Source: JAKLFA01 sp964450385 (GTDB taxonomy: Bacteria > Omnitrophota > Gorgyraeia > Zapsychrales > JANLHA01). Taken from it: a stretch of DNA of 64,000 nucleotides. The translations under genes and the position numbers were made by a program. The DNA is taken from NCBI GenBank assembly GCA_964450385.1, contig CAYVEC010000007.1, forward strand, positions 1 through 64,000. Reading direction: 5' to 3'. Position 1 is the first letter of the stretch. Each line of letters begins with the position of its first letter. The notes beneath the pieces were generated by a model, which saw nothing but the letters and a program-made list of their open reading frames with translations, made no database searches and had not been told where the DNA came from. Of the stretch, positions 24,085 through 32,813 are shown one piece after another.

Positions 24085-25848
24085 ATGCGCGTTCGTCTCT
24101 ATAACAAAATCACGATCGTTGTTGCCGCTATCTGCGGGGCCTTGCTCCTAGCGGTTTTTTTGTATTTGAACGGCTCGCTGCAACAGGATATGTATAAGCG
24201 GGTTGAGGCCGGTCTTCGTCGGCAATTGGGCGTGGTCCGTCTTTATTTTGATGAGGTCTCTCAAATGGAACGCGTTCCCTGGCAGAGGGCGACGGAACGG
24301 ATCGCGGCCGAAACGCGGTTGAGGGCCACGATCATTGATGCAGAAGGACATGTCCTCGCGGATTCGGATCTTCTTGAGGCATCGTTGCCCGCGGTTGAGA
24401 ATCATTGGGAACGGCCTGAAATTCAAGCGGCGCGTGTTTCGCCGATGGGGACTTCGCGGCGGTTCAGCACGACGGTTCAGCAGGAGATGCTTTATGTCGC
24501 GGCGGCCTTTGGTGAGCCGGCACGGGGGTTTGTGCGGCTCGCGATGCCGCTTGCTGACATTCAGGCGGCTGAAGATGAACTTCGGAAATTTTTGATCATC
24601 ATGTGCTGCGGCGCCTTTCTTGTGTCAGCGGTGGCTGGATATGGCGCCGCGCGCTGGGTGGCCCGGCCTTTGCTCGAGATCTCACGGGCGGCGCGGCTCA
24701 TCGCGAGCGGTGATTTTTCAAGCCGGGCCTTTGTCCAGACCCGGGATGAGGTCGGAGAGCTTGCGGGGACATTTAATGACATGGCTGATCACATCGAACG
24801 GTATATCGGTGAGATCGAGCTCAACCGGTCGCGTATGGAGGCGGTCTTCGCCGGGATGACAGACGGGGTCCTTGTCGTTGACGGGCAGGGACGGGTCTTT
24901 TTGCTTAATGCCGCCCTGAGGCGGATGATGGCCTTAAGCGACCGCGCGATCGGTCAGCGTCCGCTTGAGGTCATTCTGAACGCGGACGTTCAGGACATCA
25001 TCAAGGAGTGTCTGGGCGGCGGAGGCGGTTCCGTGACCCGTGAGGTGGTTTTTTCGGACCCGGTTGAACGTCATATTTTTGTTCAGGGGGCGCCGGTCAT
25101 GCGGGGCGGGATCAATGATGGGGCGGTCCTGGTCTTTCATGATGAGACGGAATTGAGAAAATTGGAGCGTATCCGCCGGGATTTTATTGCTAATGTCTCG
25201 CATGAACTTCGGACGCCGGTGACCAATATCAAGGGGTATGCAGATACTCTCATGGATGGCGCCCTGACGGATCCGGTCCACGCTCCTGAGTTTGTTCGCA
25301 CGATCTGTTCCGAGGCCGATCATCTTGCCCGGTTGATCGAGGACATTCTTGATCTGTCGGCCTTGGAATCTGGCCGCTCACGGATGGACATGGCCCCGTG
25401 TTCGCTGGCCGCGCTAATTGAGAAGGCGTCAGCCATGGTGACCCCTCAGGCGCATGCGGCCGGGATCACAGTAAGGGTCGAGGGCGCTGCGGGGATCGCA
25501 GTCCTCGGAGATGAACGGAGTCTCGTCCGTGTTTTTATTAATCTCCTTGATAACGGGATTAAATATAACAAATCGAAGGGAACCGTTACGGTCTCGGCGG
25601 TCCGTTCCGAACCGGGATGGGTCGAGGTCCGCGTTGAGGACACTGGGATCGGGATCCCTGAGCGGGATCAGCCGCGGATCTTTGAGCGTTTTTATCGGGT
25701 CGACAAGGCCCACTCACGGCAGATGGGTGGGACGGGGCTTGGATTGTCGATTGTTAAACATATTATTCAGGCGCACGGGGGGACCGTCTCGCTCGTGAGC
25801 CGTCTCGATCAGGGGTCGTGCTTCATCCTTCGTCTGCCGTCAGCGTAG
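24085..25848 (+). CDS. phoR: Phosphate-regulon sensor histidine kinase PhoR
   Basis: A 587-residue membrane sensor kinase. Two membrane segments near 8-28 and 170-190 flank a periplasmic domain; a HAMP linker, PAS domain (ILNADVQDI, VFHDETELRKLERIRRDF), then HisKA with H373 in SHELRTPVTN, and HATPase_c motifs NLLDNGIKYN, DTGIGIPERD, FERFYRVD and GGTGLGLSIVKHI. All catalytic boxes are intact. In the family it reads periplasmic/PstSCAB-PhoU state and phosphorylates PhoB. An extracytoplasmic loop as large as this is found in PhoR of Gram-positives and many others but not E. coli. Follows phoB directly. Confidence 0.92.
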   Translation: MRVRLYNKITIVVAAICGALLLAVFLYLNGSLQQDMYKRVEAGLRRQLGVVRLYFDEVSQMERVPWQRATERIAAETRLRATIIDAEGHVLADSDLLEASLPAVENHWERPEIQAARVSPMGTSRRFSTTVQQEMLYVAAAFGEPARGFVRLAMPLADIQAAEDELRKFLIIMCCGAFLVSAVAGYGAARWVARPLLEISRAARLIASGDFSSRAFVQTRDEVGELAGTFNDMADHIERYIGEIELNRSRMEAVFAGMTDGVLVVDGQGRVFLLNAALRRMMALSDRAIGQRPLEVILNADVQDIIKECLGGGGGSVTREVVFSDPVERHIFVQGAPVMRGGINDGAVLVFHDETELRKLERIRRDFIANVSHELRTPVTNIKGYADTLMDGALTDPVHAPEFVRTICSEADHLARLIEDILDLSALESGRSRMDMAPCSLAALIEKASAMVTPQAHAAGITVRVEGAAGIAVLGDERSLVRVFINLLDNGIKYNKSKGTVTVSAVRSEPGWVEVRVEDTGIGIPERDQPRIFERFYRVDKAHSRQMGGTGLGLSIVKHIIQAHGGTVSLVSRLDQGSCFILRLPSA

Positions 25849-25860
25849 CTCATTGTTTCC

Positions 25861-25914
25861 TTCACACAAATTTCACGTTCCTATCAAATCTCCTTCAATC
25901 TCCTTTTGTATACT
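25861..25914 (+). promoter_or_regulatory. Pho box and promoter upstream of the porin-pst operon
   Basis: Four TCA-containing direct repeats, TTCAC (25861), TTCAC (25872), ATCAA (25883) and TTCAA (25894), are spaced exactly 11 bases apart, one helical turn, and are followed by the -10 box TATACT (25909-25914). No conventional -35 is needed since PhoB-type activators take its place. Periodicity and neighbouring phoB make this a strong candidate PhoB-binding site. Confidence 0.7.
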
Positions 25915-25990
25915 CTGATGAGACGCATGGATCATCGACGGTGACCCTCATGCGGTCAGAATCAGGATTTTTAACGAGAGGAAAGGAGCC

Positions 25991-27265
25991 ATGATGAAAC
26001 GACTATTTGTGATGCTGTGTGCGGTTGCCCTTGTGGTAGGAGGCTCGCTCTCTACGGCAGGGGCCGCGGAGATCGATGTCTTGCTTCAGAAGCTCGTGGG
26101 AAAGGGGGTTTTGACTCCGGTTGAGGCGCAGATCGTAAAAGATGAGACGAAGATGGATGTCGCTCGACAGATCGCTCAGGGGCGGATGGATACCATGCCG
26201 AGCTGGATCCAGACGATGAAGCTCAAAGGGGACCTGAGGCTTCGGTATCAAGGGGAGAAGCAGGAGAGTTATTCGTCGTGGAGGAATCGTGGCCGATACC
26301 GTCTTCGACTGGGGCTTGAGGCCAATCCCTTGTCGAATCTAAAAGTTGGGGCTCGGCTGGCAACGGGGGACACCTATGACAGCCGCTCAACGAATCAGAC
26401 GATCGAAGACAATTTCAGCAAAAAGAACGTTTATATTGATTTGGCTTATGCGGAGTATTCCCCGATCAGTGATTTTAAGCTGATCGCGGGAAAATTTGAA
26501 TCCAAGGATTATCTTTGGACAACTACAGATCTCTTGTGGGATGGCGACATTAATCCTGAGGGGGATTCCGCAGCGTATAACCATGAGATCATGGATGATA
26601 CAACGGCATTCTTTAATATAGGGTCATGGATTATCGATGACATCAATTCCCATTCTTCAAATAATAACGGCCAGCATACTGACCCGTTTCTGCACTATGT
26701 TCAGGCTGGCGTTGGGATGAAGGCGGACGCGTTCGATTCAAAGCTCGCGGCTGTGTACTATGGGTTCAATGGGATCCAAGGCCGTCAACTGGATCATGCC
26801 AAGAACGGGAACACCGTGAATGGGTCGAACCAGCTGGTCTATGACTATGACGCCCTGGGCGGATCAGCGGAGATCGGTTTTAAAAAATTACTCGGTGGGC
26901 TCCCCTGGGGCGCCGATGACCGGATCGCTTTTTTTGGTGATTATGTGAAGAATGTGTCACGGGGTGTATCTCAGGATACCGGATGGGCGGCTGGTGTGAA
27001 GTTCGGTCAGAGCAAGATCAGTGAGCCGGGGGATTGGGATATGAAATATATTTATGCCAGTCTTGATAAGGACGCCTTCCCTGATGCCTATCCCGATTCA
27101 GATCGTTATAGCGGAAAGACGAATAGTCAGAGTCATGAGGTGATGTGGAATTACTGCTGGAAGAAGAACGTGACGTTTGGGCTTGATTATTACCAGAGCA
27201 ACGCGAAAGAGGGCACAAAAAATAAAGAGCATTTAGTTCAGGCGGATATCGGGATCAAGTTTTAA
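25991..27265 (+). CDS. Putative outer-membrane porin of the phosphate operon
   Basis: A 424-residue protein with a signal peptide (cleavage near STAGAAEI), an N-terminal periplasmic helix segment (KGVLTPVEAQIVKDETKMDVA, resembling the putative porin family start), then alternating beta strands (GDLRLRYQGEKQ, GRYRLRLGLEANPLSNLKVGARLATG) and a terminal Phe. It resembles the Omnitrophota/Deltaproteobacterial 'putative porin' proteins that often precede pstS. AAGGAG lies before the first ATG. It begins a six-gene operon with pstSCAB-phoU, so it probably lets phosphate through the outer membrane. Confidence 0.82.
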   Translation: MMKRLFVMLCAVALVVGGSLSTAGAAEIDVLLQKLVGKGVLTPVEAQIVKDETKMDVARQIAQGRMDTMPSWIQTMKLKGDLRLRYQGEKQESYSSWRNRGRYRLRLGLEANPLSNLKVGARLATGDTYDSRSTNQTIEDNFSKKNVYIDLAYAEYSPISDFKLIAGKFESKDYLWTTTDLLWDGDINPEGDSAAYNHEIMDDTTAFFNIGSWIIDDINSHSSNNNGQHTDPFLHYVQAGVGMKADAFDSKLAAVYYGFNGIQGRQLDHAKNGNTVNGSNQLVYDYDALGGSAEIGFKKLLGGLPWGADDRIAFFGDYVKNVSRGVSQDTGWAAGVKFGQSKISEPGDWDMKYIYASLDKDAFPDAYPDSDRYSGKTNSQSHEVMWNYCWKKNVTFGLDYYQSNAKEGTKNKEHLVQADIGIKF

Positions 27266-27303
27266 AGTCGATGATGAGAAGAGTTTTTTACAGAGGAGAG
27301 AAA

Positions 27304-28182
27304 ATGAACATGATGAACAAGGGACTTTTGGTAATTGCTGTCGCGTTATTGTGCAGCGGGGCGGCGCAAGCAGAGATGCTTCAGATTAAGGGATCAGATA
27401 CCATGGTGAATTTGGTCCAGCGTTTGGCTGAGGCCTACATGGAGCAAAATCCTGGGCGGATGCTGGCGGTGACCGGGGGAGGGTCAGGCACCGGGATCGC
27501 GGCTGTGATCAATGGGAAATGCGATATTGCGAACGCCTCGCGGAGCATGAAGCCTTCCGAGGTCTCTCAGGCCCAGACCAAGGGGATCAGTCCGACGCGC
27601 CTTGTGATCGCGGTTGACGCGATCAGCCTGATCGTTCACCAGAGCAATCAAGTTGAACGGCTGACAGTTGATCAAATCGGAAAGATCTTCCGCGGCGAGG
27701 TGAAAAATTGGTCTCAGGTCGGCGGGGCGGATATGCCGATCACCTTGTATGGACGGCAGTCGAATTCAGGGACGTTCGGGTTCTTTATGGATGAGGTCCT
27801 TAAGGGCGATTATTCACCTAAGATGAACCGCATGAATGGGAACTCTCAGATCGTTGAGGCGGTGAAGAATGATCCGTCAGGGATCGGATACGTCGGGGTT
27901 GGGTATGTCAAAAAGTCGTCGGACGGGCTTCGGGTCCTAGGGGTCGCCCGCAACGCGGCGAGTGTGTATTCAGACCCGCGTCATGAGAGTGAAGTGAAGA
28001 CCGGGGTCTATCCGATCGTTCGGCCGCTTAATCAATATATTAACGGCATGCCGAGCGGGGCCATTAAGGAATTCTTGGCCTTTGAACTTGGTGACGCAGG
28101 TCAAAAGGTTGTCGAAGACCTCGGGTTCTTTGCAGTCCCGAAGGATTATCAGGATTTCAACCGAACGACATCAGGTCTTTAA
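27304..28182 (+). CDS. pstS: Phosphate ABC transporter substrate-binding protein PstS
   Basis: A 292-residue periplasmic binding protein with signal peptide (GLLVIAVALLCSGAAQA). Phosphate-binding blocks are visible: KGSDTM near residue 30, VTGGGSGTGIAA near 60, CDIANASR and GRQSNSGTFGFF near 160. The ATG at 27304 has GAGGAGA upstream; an ATG at 27271 would add 11 unrelated residues. It is the high-affinity receptor for PstCAB. PstS here is of the short family that also includes sulfate/tungstate relatives, but the pst context is decisive. Confidence 0.93.
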   Translation: MNMMNKGLLVIAVALLCSGAAQAEMLQIKGSDTMVNLVQRLAEAYMEQNPGRMLAVTGGGSGTGIAAVINGKCDIANASRSMKPSEVSQAQTKGISPTRLVIAVDAISLIVHQSNQVERLTVDQIGKIFRGEVKNWSQVGGADMPITLYGRQSNSGTFGFFMDEVLKGDYSPKMNRMNGNSQIVEAVKNDPSGIGYVGVGYVKKSSDGLRVLGVARNAASVYSDPRHESEVKTGVYPIVRPLNQYINGMPSGAIKEFLAFELGDAGQKVVEDLGFFAVPKDYQDFNRTTSGL

Positions 28183-28186
28183 TCGT

Positions 28187-28217
28187 GATCTGCGGCAGGG
28201 ACTCCCTGCCGCAGATC
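28187..28217 (+). other. Intercistronic hairpin between pstS and pstC
   Basis: GATCTGCGGCAGGG (28187-28200) and CCCTGCCGCAGATC (28204-28217) form a perfect 14-bp stem with a 3-base loop, without a T run, so it is not an intrinsic terminator. It lies just after the pstS stop and probably protects the pstS mRNA end, giving more PstS than membrane components. Confidence 0.7.
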
Positions 28218-28247
28218 TATATACCGACGGAAAAGGTTGGGTGACAG

Positions 28248-29135
28248 ATGCGTCAACATAAGGTGAAGGAACGGCTCATCGAAGCGGCTTTTCTGATCAA
28301 CGGGTTTCTTGTTGTCGGGATCCTTGTCTTGATCTTTGCCCTTCTAGTGAGGAACTCATTGCCGGCCTTTCAAGAGATCTCCATTAAGGAATTTTTGTTG
28401 AGCGCCCGGTGGAATCCGTCATCGTATTATAAGGCGACCTATGGGATCCTCGCAATGGTGGTGAGCACTTTTATGGTGACGGTCGGGGCCCTCATGATCG
28501 CGGTGCCGCTGGGGGTCGGGGCCGCGGCGTATTTGTCTGAGGTCGCAACCCCCCGGGTTCGGGAGATCGCTAAACCCGTGGTTGAGATCCTGGCCGGTAT
28601 CCCGTCGGTCGTTATTGGATTTCTGGGGATCGTTTTGGTGGGGCCGATGATCGCCCGGGCCACCGGTCAATATAATGGTCTCAACGCGATTAACGGCGCT
28701 GTCCTCCTCGCGATCATGGCGTTACCGACGATCATCAGCCTCTCTGAGGACGCGCTCGGGAGTGTGCCGAAGACCTTCCAGCAGGCGTCGTTGGCATTGG
28801 GCGCCAGCCGGTGGCAGACATTGATCTTTGTCCGTCTGCCCGCGGCCTCATCCGGGATCTTGGCCGCCTGTATGCTCGGCATGGGCCGGGCGATCGGTGA
28901 GACGATGACGGTCTTGATGGCAACGGGAAATGCCCCAGCCATGCCAGACGGATTATTCAGCGCGATTCAGACGATGACCGCGACGATTGCTATTGAGCTT
29001 GGGGAGGTGGCGTATAACACGACGCATTATTACGCGCTGTTTTCGATCGGCCTCGTCCTTTTCATTATTACATTTATTATCAATATGATCGCCGATACGG
29101 TTTTGGAAAATTATAAACGGAAAACATCTTATTGA
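28248..29135 (+). CDS. pstC: Phosphate ABC transporter permease PstC
   Basis: A 295-residue inner-membrane permease with six membrane segments. The cytoplasmic EAA-type loop is seen as ALPTIISLSEDALGSVPKTF and the following QASLALGASRWQTL. VVEILAGIPSVVIGFLG is the family hallmark in segment 3-4. It pairs with PstA and takes phosphate from PstS. The gene is the second-longest typical form for PstC. It follows the hairpin and precedes pstA by 14 bases. Confidence 0.95.
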   Translation: MRQHKVKERLIEAAFLINGFLVVGILVLIFALLVRNSLPAFQEISIKEFLLSARWNPSSYYKATYGILAMVVSTFMVTVGALMIAVPLGVGAAAYLSEVATPRVREIAKPVVEILAGIPSVVIGFLGIVLVGPMIARATGQYNGLNAINGAVLLAIMALPTIISLSEDALGSVPKTFQQASLALGASRWQTLIFVRLPAASSGILAACMLGMGRAIGETMTVLMATGNAPAMPDGLFSAIQTMTATIAIELGEVAYNTTHYYALFSIGLVLFIITFIINMIADTVLENYKRKTSY

Positions 29136-29149
29136 TCGGGAAGGTTTGA

Positions 29150-30007
29150 ATGCGTCGACAGAAGGAAATACATCAACGGCTTGGTTTCTCGCTCTTGGCC
29201 CTATGCATGGGCATGGTCGTCCTTTTTCTTGCCATGATCTTTTTTGATATTGTGCGAAAAGGGATCGGCGTGATCTCGTGGACCTTTTTGACCCACGCGC
29301 CGACCGACGGGATGCTTGAGGGGGGGATTCTTCCCGCGATCGTGGGGACATTCTATGTGACGATCATTACCGCGGTGGTGGCGGTTCCCTTGGGGATGGG
29401 CTGCGCGATTTATCTTAATGAATATGCGCAAAGCGGGATCGTGACCCGGGTCATTCGTATGGCGATCCGGAATCTTTCGGGTGTGCCGTCGATCGTCTAT
29501 GGCCTCTTTGGTGTCGCCTTGTTTGTGGAGTTGATGCGCCTCGGGACCGGGATCCTTGCCGCCGGGCTGACCCTGGGCCTCATGACCCTACCGTGGACCA
29601 TTACAGCTTCGGAAGAGGCGTTAAAATCTGTTCCGAAGGGCTATCGCGAAGGGGCCCTGGCCCTGGGCGCTACGAAGTGGTATGCGATCCGCACAAACGT
29701 CTTGCCGTACGCGGTCCCAGGGATGCTCACCGGAGCGATCCTCGGGCTTGCCCGCGCGGCCGGAGAAACAGCTCCGATCTTATTTACTGGTGCGGCCTTC
29801 TTTTTGCCGCGGCTCCCCGAGTCGGTTCGAGATCAGTTCATGGCGCTTCCGTATCATCTCTATATTATGGCCACACAGCATCGGAATATCGCCTTGGCCC
29901 GGCCGATCGCTTATGGGACGGCGCTTGTGCTGATCACGATGGTGTTCTTGATGAATTTAACGGGGGTCATCCTCCGATATCATTTACGAAAGGCGCAGAG
30001 GGATTAA
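29150..30007 (+). CDS. pstA: Phosphate ABC transporter permease PstA
   Basis: A 285-residue inner-membrane permease, partner of PstC. Family motifs include NLSGVPSIVYGLFG and LTLGLMTLPWTITASEEALKSVP followed by YREGALALGATKWYAI (EAA loop for contact with PstB), and GLARAAGETAPILFTGAAFF near the C-terminus. GGAAGG precedes the ATG. The stop lies one base before the pstB start. Six membrane segments are predicted. Confidence 0.95.
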   Translation: MRRQKEIHQRLGFSLLALCMGMVVLFLAMIFFDIVRKGIGVISWTFLTHAPTDGMLEGGILPAIVGTFYVTIITAVVAVPLGMGCAIYLNEYAQSGIVTRVIRMAIRNLSGVPSIVYGLFGVALFVELMRLGTGILAAGLTLGLMTLPWTITASEEALKSVPKGYREGALALGATKWYAIRTNVLPYAVPGMLTGAILGLARAAGETAPILFTGAAFFLPRLPESVRDQFMALPYHLYIMATQHRNIALARPIAYGTALVLITMVFLMNLTGVILRYHLRKAQRD

Positions 30008-30008
30008 T

Positions 30009-30779
30009 ATGACAACAGGCCAACAGCAGATCTGTGTGACGGTGAGGGGGTTCGATTTTTTCTATGGCGATCATCATGTGGTTAAGGATGTCTCGTTCGA
30101 CATCGCCTGCCGCGAGGTGACGAGTATTATCGGCCCATCGGGGTGCGGGAAATCAACATTCTTGAGGTGCCTGAACCGGATGAATGATCTCATCCCCGGG
30201 ACGCGGTGCCGGGGGCTGATCAGTATCGACGGACAGGATATTTATGCCCCAGAGATTGATGTCGTGGACCTGAGGAAGAAGGTCGGCATGGTGTTTCAGC
30301 GGCCGAATCCGTTCCCGAAATCGGTTTTTGATAATGTGGCCTATGGGATGCGCGTGAATGGGATTCAGAATAAGGCTCAATTGACTCTTCGGGTCGAGCA
30401 GTGCCTGAAGGACGCCGCCCTTTGGGATGAGGTTAAGGACCGGCTTCACGAGAATGCCCTCTCCCTTTCCGGAGGCCAGCAGCAGCGTCTCTGTGTCGCC
30501 CGGGCCTTGGCGATTCAGCCTGAGATCGTGTTGATGGATGAGCCTGCCTCGGCCCTGGATTCGATCGCGACCGCGAAACTCGAGGAACTGATCATCCGTC
30601 TCAAACAGCGGTACACGATCATTATCGTGACGCACAATATGCAGCAGGCGGCCAGGATCTCGGACCGGACCGCCTTCTTTATGCAGGGGGTGTTGGTGGA
30701 ATTTGGTTCGACGACGGACCTCTTCACGAAACCCCGGGTCAAGACAACAGAGGAATATATCACCGGGCGGTTCGGCTAG
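30009..30779 (+). CDS. pstB: Phosphate ABC transporter ATP-binding protein PstB
   Basis: A 256-residue ATPase that powers PstSCA. Walker A is G42-PSGCGKST-50, the Q-loop is VFQRPNPFPKSVFDN, the ABC signature LSGGQQQR near residue 155 and Walker B IVLMDEPASALD; the His switch is IVTHNMQQAARISDRTAFF, all typical of PstB. The start ATG follows the pstA stop by one base. Residues are canonical, so the transporter should be functional. Confidence 0.97.
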   Translation: MTTGQQQICVTVRGFDFFYGDHHVVKDVSFDIACREVTSIIGPSGCGKSTFLRCLNRMNDLIPGTRCRGLISIDGQDIYAPEIDVVDLRKKVGMVFQRPNPFPKSVFDNVAYGMRVNGIQNKAQLTLRVEQCLKDAALWDEVKDRLHENALSLSGGQQQRLCVARALAIQPEIVLMDEPASALDSIATAKLEELIIRLKQRYTIIIVTHNMQQAARISDRTAFFMQGVLVEFGSTTDLFTKPRVKTTEEYITGRFG

Positions 30780-30824
30780 ACAAAAATCGTCTCGGGGATA
30801 TCCATGTAAGGAAAGGATGGATCA

Positions 30825-31496
30825 ATGGATCGACATTTTCATGAAGAGCTTGAACGTTTTAACACGCAGATTTTACGCATGGCCGAACGTGCCGAACAGG
30901 CGATTGATAAGGCGGTGCGGGCCCTGGTCGACCAGAATGCCGATCTCGCCCGTGAGGTCATTGCCGAGGACAAACAGATTGACGAGTGGGAGAATGAGAT
31001 CGACACGATGGCCGTTGATCTCTTGGCGCTTAATCAGCCCATGGCCATTGATCTTCGGAGTATCACGACCGGGATCCATGTCAATTCCGAGATGGAGATG
31101 ATCGCGGACCTGGCCGTGAATGTCGCCCAGCGCGCGATCCAGCTCGCCGGCGAGCCGCCCCTGAAACCGCTCACGGATATTGAACGCATGGCCGCGATCG
31201 CGAAACGGATGGTCCGGAATGTCGGCGAGGCCTTTATTCGTAAGGATATTCAGCTTGCCCGTCAGGTCATAGAGGCCGATGAGGAGAGCGACCGCCTGAG
31301 GGATGCCGTGTTCAATGAGGTCATTTATTCGTTTTTGGTCAAGGACGGGAGCCTGGCGCCGAGAGGCGTGCCGATCATTTTGGTGGCCCGGGACTGCGAG
31401 CGGATGTGCGACCGGGCGGTATCGATCGCCGAGGACATTATTTACATGATCCAGGCGAAGGTGGTGCGTCATCACCCGGAACGTCTTGACGCCTGA
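30825..31496 (+). CDS. phoU: Phosphate-transport regulator PhoU
   Basis: A 223-residue, all-helical protein made of two PhoU repeats (about 10-100 and 115-210). Signature motifs are seen in each: VIAEDKQIDEWENEIDTMAVDLL and VIEADEESDRLRDAVF (metal-binding E/D-x3-D type), followed by ARDCERMCDRAVSIAEDIIYM. PhoU couples PstSCAB to PhoR and keeps the regulon off when phosphate is plentiful. It closes the phosphate operon. AAGGAAAGG precedes the ATG. Confidence 0.94.
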   Translation: MDRHFHEELERFNTQILRMAERAEQAIDKAVRALVDQNADLAREVIAEDKQIDEWENEIDTMAVDLLALNQPMAIDLRSITTGIHVNSEMEMIADLAVNVAQRAIQLAGEPPLKPLTDIERMAAIAKRMVRNVGEAFIRKDIQLARQVIEADEESDRLRDAVFNEVIYSFLVKDGSLAPRGVPIILVARDCERMCDRAVSIAEDIIYMIQAKVVRHHPERLDA

Positions 31497-31573
31497 GGTC
31501 CGCGCGACCGCAGATTCAAAACCCTTGCCCCATCCCTTGAATGGTGGATAATAAGGATGCGGAGGGAAGTCCG

Positions 31574-32035
31574 ATGTCGATGGAAAAGCGGTTAAAAGCG
31601 GTCAGGGCCGGGGAATTGATGACACGTTTTGCCGTCACGGCCACCCCGGATCAGACGATCGTTGAGGTCGCGATGCTCCTCATGCGGTTTAAGATCAGTG
31701 GGGTCCCTGTTGTCGACGATGAGGAGGCGTTGATCGGGATCGTCACGGCCTCGGATCTGTTTGGCGTGATGGAGGGGATCATTGCCGATGTCGAGAAAGG
31801 CCGTGACCCCCGCGAGAGGTCCTGTCAGCTTGTCGGTGGCGTCATGACCCGGGCGGTTACCTGTGTTACCCCTGAGACCTCGCTCTATGATCTTATCGGG
31901 CTGATGAACGATCAGAATATCCATACCCTTCCTGTTGTTGTTGACGGCAAGATCGAAGGCGTGGTCGGACGACGCGACGTGATCAACGCCTGTTATCTCA
32001 CCGTGGGCAGTCATTATTTTCATTCCGAACGATAA
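31574..32035 (+). CDS. Two-CBS-domain protein
   Basis: A 153-residue protein made of two CBS domains (VRAGELMTRFAVTATPDQTIVEVA to GIVTASDLFG, then VGGVMTRAVTCVTPETSLYDLIGLM to GVVGRRDVI), without another domain. Pairs of CBS domains bind adenosyl nucleotides and often regulate partner proteins. I chose the ATG at 31574, preceded by GGAGGGAAG, over an upstream start at 31541. It lies 78 bases after phoU, so its place in the phosphate operon is uncertain. No partner can be named. Confidence 0.85.
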   Translation: MSMEKRLKAVRAGELMTRFAVTATPDQTIVEVAMLLMRFKISGVPVVDDEEALIGIVTASDLFGVMEGIIADVEKGRDPRERSCQLVGGVMTRAVTCVTPETSLYDLIGLMNDQNIHTLPVVVDGKIEGVVGRRDVINACYLTVGSHYFHSER

Positions 32036-32080
32036 TGTTGAGTCTTTCCTTAAAGCATCCGTTGAACCGCATGTTCCCGC

Positions 32081-32109
32081 TTGACAAAGTTAGGTTAACC
32101 TAATATTAT
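32081..32109 (+). promoter_or_regulatory. Metal-repressor operator inside promoter of dtxR-feoA-feoB
   Basis: TTGACA (32081-32086), a 17-base spacer and TATTAT (32104-32109). The spacer holds the perfect dyad TTAGGTTAACCTAA (32090-32103), which matches the core of DtxR/IdeR/MntR operators (TTAGGTTA half sites). Repressor binding would block RNA polymerase directly. The next gene is itself a DtxR-family repressor, so autoregulation with feoAB is likely. Confidence 0.82.
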
Positions 32110-32131
32110 AGCGTTCAGAAGGAGGGTCTGA

Positions 32132-32548
32132 ATGGCCATGAAGGTGTCGCCCGCGCATGAGGATTATTTGGAGTGCATTTATCGTCTCGAAGAGGCACGA
32201 GATCAGGTCCGGGTCAAGGACCTTGCCGAGGCCTTGTCGATCAAGGCCCCCTCGGTGACCGAGGCCTTGACTGCCCTGAAAGAAAAAGGCCTGGTTGTCC
32301 AGGAGCCTTATCAAGGGGTGTCGCTCAGTCCCGCGGGACGGGAGATGGCCCGACGGGTTTTTGGCCGCCACTGTGTGCTTAGGAGGTTTTTTGAAGAGGT
32401 GTTAGGCATCGGCCATGTGCGCGCTGAAGAGGAGGCCTGTGCCATGGAGCATGGGATGGGCACCGAGACCGCGGAACGGATGAGGCGGTTCCTTCAATGG
32501 ATCGATGAACAACGGGCGGCAGACCCGACGTTTTTGAAAAGATTTTAA
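32132..32548 (+). CDS. DtxR/MntR-family metal-dependent repressor
   Basis: A 138-residue protein with the N-terminal winged helix of the family (SPAHEDYLECIYRLEE, VKDLAEALSIKAPSVTEALTALKEKGLV), then a dimerisation domain with metal-ligand region GRHCVLRRFFEEVLGI and EEEACAMEHGMG. No SH3 domain, as in the short MntR-type. C, H and E residues in positions that bind Fe(II) or Mn(II) are retained. GAAGGAGGG precedes the ATG. It heads the feo operon and its operator lies in the promoter. Iron-dependent repression is likely because it is followed by feoAB. Confidence 0.92.
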   Translation: MAMKVSPAHEDYLECIYRLEEARDQVRVKDLAEALSIKAPSVTEALTALKEKGLVVQEPYQGVSLSPAGREMARRVFGRHCVLRRFFEEVLGIGHVRAEEEACAMEHGMGTETAERMRRFLQWIDEQRAADPTFLKRF

Positions 32549-32557
32549 GGGGGTTCT

Positions 32558-32812
32558 ATGGTGTCTTTGAACACAGCGGCGCTGAACGTGCCTGTCACTA
32601 TTGTTCAGATCGATGCCGGGAAAGGGCTCCGCGGTCAGCTCGAGCATATGGGCCTTCGCAAGGGCGCGCGGGTTCGCGTCCTTCAAAATGCGGCTGGCCC
32701 GCTTATTGTGGCGCATGACAATCTCCGTCTTGCCATTGGCCGAGGGATGAGCCATCGGATCTTTGTTGAATATGTTGAGCTCGGTCCAGACCACAGCGCC
32801 CAGGGAGGGTGA
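32558..32812 (+). CDS. feoA: Ferrous iron transport protein FeoA
   Basis: An 84-residue SH3-like domain protein (VTIVQIDAGKGLRGQLEHMGLRKGARVRVLQ, then GPLIVAHDNLRLAIGRGMSHRI) that matches FeoA. It probably regulates the GTPase of FeoB in the cytoplasm. Spacing to feoB is one base. An AGGGGG precedes the ATG. FeoC is not encoded here. Confidence 0.92.
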   Translation: MVSLNTAALNVPVTIVQIDAGKGLRGQLEHMGLRKGARVRVLQNAAGPLIVAHDNLRLAIGRGMSHRIFVEYVELGPDHSAQGG

Positions 32813-32813
32813 G

